Made by a program: the position numbers and the translations under genes. Positions 57,441 through 64,000 of a DNA stretch of 64,000 bases are shown here, piece by piece (the first letter of the stretch is position 1; each line of letters opens with the position of its first letter). Under the pieces are notes generated by a model that was not told where the DNA came from, ran no database searches, and worked only from the letters and a program-made list of their open reading frames with translations. This DNA comes from Dongia_B sp035539215. Lineage in GTDB: Bacteria; Pseudomonadota; Alphaproteobacteria; Dongiales; Dongiaceae. The stretch is from assembly GCA_035539215.1 (NCBI GenBank), contig DATLIX010000106.1:124001-188000 (forward strand), read 5' to 3'.

Positions 57441-60323
57441 ATGATGCGTAAGCTTGGCCTGTTGCTGCCTGTCATATTGCTGTTCTGCCTGCTAAGTGCC
57501 GGCCTGACGATTGCGTTGGCGCCCGCCGGAAGCGGCCTGGCCGGTGGGACGGCGGCGATATCGGCGGATGCCGCGGCCACGGCAGGCGCATCCGCCGGCT
57601 GGCGCAAGTTTTTCGCGCAGCTCAATCCGATCGCCACGGCGGCGGCGCAGGAGAATGCCAATGCGCCCGCAACGGCGCCCGCAGCCTCGCCGGCCGCCAA
57701 TGTCACCGCCGAGCAGGCGCGCCAGACGCTGGATGTGCTGCAGAACGATGCCAAGCGCAATCAGCTGATACAGGTGCTGCAGACCATTGCCAATGCACCG
57801 ACCGGCGCGACGGCAGCCGCCAATACGCCGGCCGCGACCGGCACGGCAGCGACGACCTCGCCAGCGATACCGGCAACACCCAGTCCCACCCCGGCAGCAC
57901 CCCCTGTGACGCCACCGGCCGCGACGACGCCACCGGCCGCGGCTCCCGCAGCGCCTGCCGCAGCCCCTGCAACGCCGCCGCCGGGTGCTGCCGTGGTGGC
58001 AGCCGCGGCCCTGCCGGCCGACAGTCTCGGCGCGCAATTGCTGGAGCAGCTGGCCGAATGGCTGGACGATGCCGCCAACGCGCTCAGTGACGCGGTGCGC
58101 AATGTCGCCGACCTGCCGCGCATCTGGACCTGGCTGGTGCTGAGCCTGAGCGATCCGCATGCCCGCAACATGCTGCTGAATGCCGCCTGGCGCCTGGCTG
58201 TGGTCATCGGCTGCGCCGTGGTGGCGGAATATTGCCTGCGCTTCCTGCTGCGCCGGCCGCTCTATCTGATCGAGCGCCGCGCCGCCTATCTGCACGACCT
58301 GGCGGCCATGGGAGAGGGCGGCGCCAGCAACGAAGACGCCTTCAATCCCGATGCGCCGGATACGCCGGCCCCCGCCGATCCGGCCGAGACGACGCCCAGC
58401 GACATCGATCCCGGCGCGCTGGAGGGTTCCGGCAACACGGCGGTGATCGTGCCGCGCGATGCGAGCGGCCTGCCGCGTCAGACACCGCGCGGCTGGCTGT
58501 GGGCGCGGCGCATTCCCTGGGCGCTGCTGCATTTCCTGCTGAGCCTGCTGCCCGTTGTGGTGTTCGCCGTCGCGGGCAACAGCCTGCTCGGCACCGGCCT
58601 TGGCGATCCAAAATCGGTGCGGCTGGCCGGCATCGCCGCGGTCAATGCCTATGTGCTGGTACGGGCGATCAGCTGCATCACCGAGCTTTTCGTCATGTCG
58701 CGGTCGCCGGGCCTGCGCCTGCTGCCGCTGCGCGACGGCACCGCCGCCTATATCGAGGTCTGGAGTTTCCGTATTGCCGGCACCGGTTTGTTCGGCGCCG
58801 CCTTGGCCGAGATGGCGCTGCTGCTGGGCCTTTCGCGCGCCGGACATGAAGCGTTGCTGAAGCTGGTGGCGTTGATCGTCGACATCTATGTCGTCATTAT
58901 CGTGCTGCAATGCCGCCATACCGTCGCGCGCTGGCTGCATGCGCGGCCGGGCCGGGCCGGGCCGGTGGCCGCATTGCTTAATCGTCTCGCCTCGCTGTGG
59001 CATATCTTCGCCATCTTCCTGGTCCTGTCGCTGTGGCTGGTCTGGGCGCTGGAGATCCGCCACGGCTTTGCCAAGCTGGCCGATATGGTGCTGGTGCTGA
59101 TCGGCATCCTGCTGGCGGCGCGTGTCGTCACCCTGCTGCTGCACGCCGCCTTCGACCGGCTGTTCAAGATCGATGACGAGATGGAGCGCCGCTTCCCCGG
59201 GCTGAAGCAACGCGCCAACCGCTATTACCCGCTGCTGCGCACCGCCATCACCCTGCTGGTGACGGCGATCGGCATCATCGCCCTGCTGCAGGCCTGGGGG
59301 CTCGATGCCTTTGCCTGGTTCCATGGCGACGAGGTCGGCAGCCGCCTGGTTTCCGCCGTCGTCACCGTGGCCGTGGCGGCGGCCCTCGCCGTGGGCGTCT
59401 GGGAAGGCAGCAACCTCGCCCTCGACCGGCATATGATGCGCCTCGACCATAGCGGCGACTATCTGCATGCGGCGCGTTTGCGCACCCTGGTGCCGATCAT
59501 GCGGACGGTGCTGCTGATCCTGGTTTCAATCGTCGTCATCATGACTATCCTGAGCGAGATCGGCGTCAATATCGCGCCGCTGCTGGCCGGCGCCAGCATC
59601 GTCGGCGTCGCCATCGGCTTCGGCTCGCAGAAACTGGTGCAGGATTTCATCACCGGCATCTTCCTGCTGCTGGAAAACGCCATGCAGGTCGGCGACACCA
59701 TCACCGCTTCCGGCCTCAGCGGCACGGTGGAGAATCTGTCCATCCGCACCATCCGGCTGAGGGCCGGCGACGGCGCCGTGCATATCATTCCCTTCAGCTC
59801 GGTCGGTACTGTCACCAATGTCAATCGCGGCGTCGGCAATGCGGCGGTGCGGGTTACGATCGCCGACAGCGAGGATGTCGATGCGGTGGGCGAGATCCTG
59901 AAACAGATCGCCAAGGATATGCGCAGCGACGACGAATACCGCCGCATGATGCGCAGCGACCTGCAGCTGTGGGGCGTCGATGATGTGCAGCCGGGTGCCG
60001 TCACGCTGGCCGGACAGATCGTCTGCAGCGATGCCGGGCGCTGGGGCGTGCAGCGCGAATTCAACCGCCGCATGGTGAAGCGCTTCACCGAACTTGGCAT
60101 CAAGCTCGCCGCCCCCTCGCAATATTTCATCCTGACGCATCCACTGAAGCCGGAAGCGGTGAGCGAGCCGACGCCGGCGACCGAAGCGCCTGCGCCGGGA
60201 CCCGTCGCCAAGGACGCGGCGGCAAAGAAGGCTGAAGCGCCGGCCGCCGAGGGCCAGGTGTCGGAGAGCGCGGCCTCGGTCCGCAACTCGCCGCCGCCGA
60301 GCGCGCTCGGTCATACCGAATAG
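57441..60323 (+). CDS. MscS-family mechanosensitive ion channel (large, YbiO/MscM-like)
   Basis: The 960-aa protein starts with a signal-like helix (LGLLLPVILLFCLLSAGLTI), then an Ala/Thr/Pro-rich periplasmic region (PAAPPVTPPAATTPPAA). About ten hydrophobic helices follow. The MscS pore and beta domain are LLAGASIVGVAIGFGSQKLV then QDFITGIFLLLENAMQVGDT and ITASGLSGTVENLSIRTIRL. It ends with a Pro/Ala/Lys-rich tail. These channels open on hypo-osmotic stress and release solutes. Start is chosen at a double Met with a poor ribosome site. A CGGAATAGCGC duplication and a shared repeat follow the stop. Confidence 0.9.
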   Translation: MMRKLGLLLPVILLFCLLSAGLTIALAPAGSGLAGGTAAISADAAATAGASAGWRKFFAQLNPIATAAAQENANAPATAPAASPAANVTAEQARQTLDVLQNDAKRNQLIQVLQTIANAPTGATAAANTPAATGTAATTSPAIPATPSPTPAAPPVTPPAATTPPAAAPAAPAAAPATPPPGAAVVAAAALPADSLGAQLLEQLAEWLDDAANALSDAVRNVADLPRIWTWLVLSLSDPHARNMLLNAAWRLAVVIGCAVVAEYCLRFLLRRPLYLIERRAAYLHDLAAMGEGGASNEDAFNPDAPDTPAPADPAETTPSDIDPGALEGSGNTAVIVPRDASGLPRQTPRGWLWARRIPWALLHFLLSLLPVVVFAVAGNSLLGTGLGDPKSVRLAGIAAVNAYVLVRAISCITELFVMSRSPGLRLLPLRDGTAAYIEVWSFRIAGTGLFGAALAEMALLLGLSRAGHEALLKLVALIVDIYVVIIVLQCRHTVARWLHARPGRAGPVAALLNRLASLWHIFAIFLVLSLWLVWALEIRHGFAKLADMVLVLIGILLAARVVTLLLHAAFDRLFKIDDEMERRFPGLKQRANRYYPLLRTAITLLVTAIGIIALLQAWGLDAFAWFHGDEVGSRLVSAVVTVAVAAALAVGVWEGSNLALDRHMMRLDHSGDYLHAARLRTLVPIMRTVLLILVSIVVIMTILSEIGVNIAPLLAGASIVGVAIGFGSQKLVQDFITGIFLLLENAMQVGDTITASGLSGTVENLSIRTIRLRAGDGAVHIIPFSSVGTVTNVNRGVGNAAVRVTIADSEDVDAVGEILKQIAKDMRSDDEYRRMMRSDLQLWGVDDVQPGAVTLAGQIVCSDAGRWGVQREFNRRMVKRFTELGIKLAAPSQYFILTHPLKPEAVSEPTPATEAPAPGPVAKDAAAKKAEAPAAEGQVSESAASVRNSPPPSALGHTE

Positions 60324-60329
60324 CCCGGG

Positions 60330-60378
60330 CGGAATAGCGCAAGCGGAATAGCGCGGCGCAGGCCGACATGCGTCGGCG
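60330..60378. repeat. CGGAATAGCGC duplication next to a dispersed palindromic element
   Basis: CGGAATAGCGC occurs at 60330-60340 and 60344-60354. The next 23 bases (60356-60378, GCGCAGGCCGACATGCGTCGGCG) are identical to 6311-6333 in the terminase-gap repeat. The core CCGAC-ATGC-GTCGG is an inverted repeat. Confidence 0.85.
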
Positions 60379-60447
60379 CGGCCATGGGACAGCCTATGCG
60401 GGTGGCGTAAGATGGCTGCGGCAGCAGATGGCGCGGGGCAATGGGCC

Positions 60448-60926
60448 ATGGATGAGACGATATCGATCCGGCCGGTGACGGCGGCGGATTACGATGGCTG
60501 GAAACCGCTCTGGGACGGCTATAGCGCCTTTTACGGCCGCGTCGGCGCGACGGCGCTGGCACCGGCGGTGACGGCGGCCACCTGGGGGCGCTTCCTGGAT
60601 GCGGATCAGCCGGTCCATGCGCTGGTGGCGGAACGCGGCGCGCGTGGCGATGGCGGCGGCGAGCTGGTCGGCCTCGCGATTATCTGTTCCATCCCGCCAC
60701 GGCGCAGATCGCACCCAACTGCTATCTCTCCGATCTCTTCACGGCAGAGGCGGTGCGGGGCCAGGGGATCGGCCGCTTGCTGATCGAGGCGGTCTATGCG
60801 GCCGCCACCGCGGCGGGTGCGGCGCGGGTCTATTGGCAGACGCATGAAAGAAATGCGACCGCCCGGCGGCTGTATGACACGCTCGCCGAGAATTCCGGTT
60901 TCCTCGTCTATCGGAAGATGCTGTGA
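60448..60926 (+). pseudogene. GNAT acetyltransferase gene with a single-base frameshift
   Basis: The frame from MDETISIRPVTAADYDGWKP (60448) reads a normal GNAT N-terminus to ELVGLA, then shifts at about 60678-60679. The next frame continues YLFHPATAQIAPNCYLSDLF then VRGQGIGRLLIEAVYAAATA and RVYWQTHERNATARRLYDTL to a TGA at 60924-60926: the pyrophosphate loop and C-terminal motifs of the same family. Insertion of one base (as GCGCATTAT) would restore a 159-codon gene with the usual HYLFH sequence. This is either a recent pseudogene or a sequencing error. Confidence 0.8.
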
Positions 60927-60968
60927 AGCGGAAGCCCGGCGCGCATGCGTGATGCCCGCGGCGATGCG

Positions 60969-61862
60969 CTATGACGCGGCTTTCGCCCAGTCCCGCGCCG
61001 CTTCCATGTCGCGCACCGGCGGCAGGCCGAACAGCCGGCCGTATTCCCGGGTGAATTGCGAGACGCTCTCATAGCCGACTGCGAAGGCGGCGCTGCTTGC
61101 CGACATGCCCTCCGCCCGCATCAGGCGCCGCGCCTCGATCAGCCGCAACTGCTTCTGGAATTGCAACGGCGAGAGCGAGGTCACGGCGCGGAAGTGCTGA
61201 TGGAAGGAGGAGGGGCTCATCCCGGCCCGGGCCGCCAGCTGTTCGACCCGCAAGGGCCGCGCGAACTCGCTGCGCAGCATGCCGACCGCACGCGCGATGC
61301 GCTGCGCATGGCTGTCCGGCCAGCCGAGACGGCGGATCGCCGATCCATGCCGCCCGGCCAGCAGCCAATAATGCAGTTCGCGCACCAGTAGCGCATGCAA
61401 TACCGGCACCGCCGCCGGGCGCCCCAGCAGCTTCATCAGGCGCAGCGCGGCATCGGCGACCTCGGCATCGGTCGGCTCGACCCGCACGGCGGCGCCGGCG
61501 GCGACAGGCACGGCCTTCATCTCCACCGCGAGGTCGGCGATGACCGCCGGCTCGAGCTCGAAGACGAGCGAGAGATAGGGCGTCGCGGCGCTCGCGCGCG
61601 TGATCTGGCTGACGGTCGGCACGTCGGCGGTGATCAGCAGTGAATCGCCGGCGCCGAAGGCGAAGGTCTCGGTCCCCATGACGACCTGCTTGTTTCCCTG
61701 CAGTACCAGACAGACGAGCGGACGGGAGATCGCATAGACGAGGCCGCTGGGCGCGGTCGCGCGCACGGTCGTAAGGCCGGGGATCGGCGTCCGGGCGAGG
61801 CCCGTCGGGTCGGCATGAGCCTCCGCATGGCGGCGGACAACGTCGAGGAGCGTGTCGGTCAT
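60969..61862 (-). CDS. AraC-family transcriptional regulator (AraC_N type)
   Basis: The 297-aa protein has the AraC_N cupin-like N-terminal domain (VYAISRPLVCLVLQGNKQVV, GAGDSLLITADVPTVSQITR) and the C-terminal double helix-turn-helix (LRVEQLAARAGMSPSSFHQH then FRAVTSLSPLQFQKQLRLIE and SASSAAFAVGYESVSQFTRE). The start at 61862 keeps a normal MTDTLLDVVRRHAEAH opening. It is divergent from an SDR gene 135 bp away, a common layout in which the SDR is the regulated gene. Confidence 0.92.
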   Translation of the reverse strand: MTDTLLDVVRRHAEAHADPTGLARTPIPGLTTVRATAPSGLVYAISRPLVCLVLQGNKQVVMGTETFAFGAGDSLLITADVPTVSQITRASAATPYLSLVFELEPAVIADLAVEMKAVPVAAGAAVRVEPTDAEVADAALRLMKLLGRPAAVPVLHALLVRELHYWLLAGRHGSAIRRLGWPDSHAQRIARAVGMLRSEFARPLRVEQLAARAGMSPSSFHQHFRAVTSLSPLQFQKQLRLIEARRLMRAEGMSASSAAFAVGYESVSQFTREYGRLFGLPPVRDMEAARDWAKAAS

Positions 61863-61997
61863 GGCGAGATCATACGCGATCACCGGCCGCCGCGCCTACC
61901 GTCTTTGGAGGAATAGGCAAAGAACGTCGAGGTTCCGGTAACGACGAACAGCCCCTTGGCCTCCTATCAGTTCCGGCACCACAACAGGAGCCGAAGC

Positions 61998-62753
61998 ATG
62001 ACCAAGATCGCCATCGTTACCGGTGCCAGCCGCGGCCTCGGCCGCAGTACCGCCCTCAGCATCGCCCGCCAGGGCGGCGATGTCGTCCTCACCTATCAAA
62101 GCCGTGCGGCAGATGCTGAGGCGGTGGTCGCCGAGATCAAGGCCATGGGCCGCAAGGCGGTCGCCTTCCAGCTCGATATCGGCAAGATCGACGGCTTCGC
62201 CGCTTTCGCCGCGCGGCTGCGGACGGCGTTGCGCGAGACCTGGCAGCGCGACTCCTTCGATCACCTCGTCAACAATGCCGGCCACGGCATCTACGCCACG
62301 ATCGACCAGACGACAGCGGCGCAGTTCGACGATCTGGTGAACGTGCATTTCAAGGGCGTCTATTTCCTCACGCAGACGCTGCTGCCGCTGATCGCGGATG
62401 GCGGCCGCATCGTCAACCTCTCCACCGGCCTGACCCGCACTTCCTTTCCCGGCTATGCCGTCTATGCGGCCGTCAAGGGCGCGGTGGAGGTGCTTACCCG
62501 TTACATGGCCAAGGAACTGGGTGGCCGCGGCATCGCGGTCAATACCGTGGCGCCGGGGGCGATCGAAACCGATTTCGGCGGCGGCGCCGTGCGCGACAAT
62601 GCGGATATCAACAAGCTGTTCGCTGAGATGACGGCACTCGGCCGGGCCGGCCTGCCCGACGATGTCGGGCCGATGATCGCGCGCCTGATCTCCGACGACA
62701 ACCGCTGGGTCAACGCGCAGCGGATCGAGGTCTCCGGCGGCCAGGGCATCTGA
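61998..62753 (+). CDS. short-chain dehydrogenase/reductase
   Basis: The 251-aa protein is a classical SDR: TGASRGLGRSTALSIARQGG (TGxxxGLG), NNAGHGIYATI, catalytic NLSTGLTRTSFPGYAVYAAV K (S, Y, K) and the PGAIETDFGGGAV segment, ending with the usual WVNAQRIEVSGGQGI. AGGAGCCG precedes the ATG at 61998. The divergent AraC regulator probably controls it. A hairpin follows the stop. Confidence 0.93.
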   Translation: MTKIAIVTGASRGLGRSTALSIARQGGDVVLTYQSRAADAEAVVAEIKAMGRKAVAFQLDIGKIDGFAAFAARLRTALRETWQRDSFDHLVNNAGHGIYATIDQTTAAQFDDLVNVHFKGVYFLTQTLLPLIADGGRIVNLSTGLTRTSFPGYAVYAAVKGAVEVLTRYMAKELGGRGIAVNTVAPGAIETDFGGGAVRDNADINKLFAEMTALGRAGLPDDVGPMIARLISDDNRWVNAQRIEVSGGQGI

Positions 62754-62787
62754 GCGGTTCGAAGCCATGAAACGATGAGCCGCGCGG

Positions 62788-62824
62788 CCGGGTGTTGGCG
62801 GAGATCGTCCGCGCCAACACCCGG
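62788..62824 (+). terminator. strong hairpin after SDR gene
   Basis: CCGGGTGTTGGCG (62788-62800) pairs perfectly with CGCCAACACCCGG (62812-62824) around an 11-base loop. No T-run follows, so it may be a Rho-assisted terminator or mRNA-stabilising stem. Confidence 0.6.
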
Positions 62825-63045
62825 CGCTGCGTCACGGCTTGGCCACGCCCATCGATGACGAGTGCAAGCAGCGATCGGTGGCGGCCGATCAGTCGGTTTT
62901 GTGATCCTTCCGTGATCGATTGGTTTTACAAATATTAAGCTGTCTTTCGACGGCACTTCTCTCCTAGGATTGCGCTCCTTCGGCGTTGCAGACGCCGCAG
63001 CCGGATCACGCACTTCTGTCTTATTTCGCTGAAATGGAGGGGAGC

Positions 63046-64000
63046 ATGCAGATCAACACCTATCAGCTTGCGGCGACGCTCAAGCGCTATCGCGACCGCA
63101 CCGGGCAGCGGCAGCGCAATCTCTACAAGATCAACCAGGGCGATCTCTTCGCGGTGGATACGCCGGAGCGGGTGCGCAAGTTTTTTCTGCGCCGCGGCCT
63201 GGCCGGCGCCGCGGTCGACAAGATGATTGCCGGTGCGCCGCAGCCGCGGCTCGCCGCCAGCGAGAGCTTCGGCATGCGCGAGCCGGACGCGCTGGAGCGG
63301 GTGATCGGCACCAGTGACCTGATGGGTGTCGCCTTCCTCGAACGCGGCCTCACGGTATCGCGCACGGTGGCGCGGATCTGGGTGGATTTCAGCGCCGGCT
63401 CGGCCATGGGCTACGGCACCGGCTTCATGATCTCGCCGCGCCTGCTGATCACCAATCATCACGTGCTGCAGGATGCGGCGACGGCCCAGGCCTCGAAGGC
63501 GGAGTTCAACTATCAGCTGGGGGCCGACGGCAACCCGGTGCCTTCGGCGCTCTTCTCGCTGCGTCCCGGCGATTTCTTCGTTACCAGCCAGGAGCTCGAT
63601 TACGCCGTGGTGGCCGTCGCCGCTTTGGCCGAGGCCACCGCTCTGGGGTCAGGCCGGGCGCTGACGGATTTCGGCTTCAATGCCATGATCGAGGAAGAAG
63701 GCAAGGCGATCGCCGCGCAATGGCTGAATATCATCCAGCATCCCGAAGGCGGTTATAAGCAGCTTGCCCTGCGCGAGAACCAGCTGGTCGATGTCAGCGA
63801 CCAGTTCCTCACCTACCAGACCGATACCGCGCCGGGATCTTCCGGCTCGCCGGTCTATAACGACCGCTGGGAAGTGGTGGGGCTGCATCATTCCGGCGTG
63901 CCGGCCCGCGATGCCCAGGGCAATATCCTGGCCCTCGACGGATCGCGTTGGACCAGCGAGATGGGGGAGGACAAGGTCAAATGGGTTTCCAATGAAGGCG
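63046..64000 (+). CDS. trypsin-like serine protease, 5' part (runs off window)
   Basis: GGAGGGGAGC precedes the ATG at 63046; the frame is open to the window end (318 codons). After a 115-residue N-terminal domain of unknown type (MQINTYQLAATLKRYRDRTG, ERVRKFFLRRGLAGAAVDKM), a trypsin-like fold has catalytic His in LLITNHHVLQDA, Asp in QELDYAVVAV and Ser in APGSSGSPVYNDRW. There is no signal peptide, so it is probably cytosolic. The missing C-terminus would decide the class: such N-terminal domains are sometimes followed by an endonuclease or other effector. Confidence 0.85.
   Translation, partial: MQINTYQLAATLKRYRDRTGQRQRNLYKINQGDLFAVDTPERVRKFFLRRGLAGAAVDKMIAGAPQPRLAASESFGMREPDALERVIGTSDLMGVAFLERGLTVSRTVARIWVDFSAGSAMGYGTGFMISPRLLITNHHVLQDAATAQASKAEFNYQLGADGNPVPSALFSLRPGDFFVTSQELDYAVVAVAALAEATALGSGRALTDFGFNAMIEEEGKAIAAQWLNIIQHPEGGYKQLALRENQLVDVSDQFLTYQTDTAPGSSGSPVYNDRWEVVGLHHSGVPARDAQGNILALDGSRWTSEMGEDKVKWVSNEG

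Noticed and set aside
57492..59468. 658-aa minus-strand frame
   Set aside because: It is antisense to the MscS channel, with no motif or signal and a Gln/His/Arg-rich composition.

Overview
The window is high-GC DNA, by eye roughly two-thirds G+C, and densely coded on both strands. It most resembles a free-living alphaproteobacterium of the Rhodospirillales type. That placement is an inference from the mix of families: DUF1127, two stand-alone PAS_5 proteins, a soluble methyl-accepting protein, many divergent regulator/enzyme pairs, DUF4410 and VPLPA-CTERM proteins, and several short conserved basic proteins. No rRNA, tRNA, CRISPR array, complete insertion sequence or integrase was seen.

Layout. 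Positions 1-5155 hold an HD-type tail, an NTF2-like protein, a hemerythrin, a TylF-type methyltransferase and two exported proteins of unknown function. Positions 5156-8893 hold phage packaging remnants: terminase small and large subunits separated by about 0.5 kb of three tandem hairpin repeats, with no portal or capsid gene. Positions 8900-12740 form a visibly AT-richer island carrying an unknown 148-aa protein, a three-Cys-motif (DUF5131, Gp37/Gp68) protein overlapping its TcmP partner, and a convergent helical protein. A VOC-family pseudogene lies at its right side. From 13437 onward the content is ordinary chromosomal accessory DNA: lipoproteins, GNATs, a superinfection-immunity-like membrane protein, a VPLPA-CTERM protein, a chemoreceptor, a cold-shock protein, a beta-lactamase-fold hydrolase, a TetR/MDR oxidoreductase pair with a clear twin operator, an aldehyde dehydrogenase, HAD phosphatases, a MATE exporter, LysR and AraC regulators each divergent from an SDR or near one, three consecutive Sel1-repeat lipoproteins, a P-type ATPase, an FkbM methyltransferase, a LysR-NUDIX pair, a large MscS-type channel, a frameshifted GNAT and, running off the right end, a trypsin-like protease.

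Cooperation between genes is mostly local. The TetR repressor very probably controls the adjacent oxidoreductase. The AraC and LysR regulators are placed to control neighbouring short-chain dehydrogenases. The DUF5131 and TcmP reading frames overlap and should be made together. The three Sel1 lipoproteins are likely co-expressed. The rest reads as single-gene units.

The most interesting unexplained features are the DUF5131/TcmP island next to terminase genes, the nested and dispersed hairpin repeats (copies at 6229-6745, 42556 and 60356), three A-tracts spaced exactly 20 bp apart upstream of the VPLPA-CTERM gene, and a repeated habit of short perfect tandem duplications close to gene ends.
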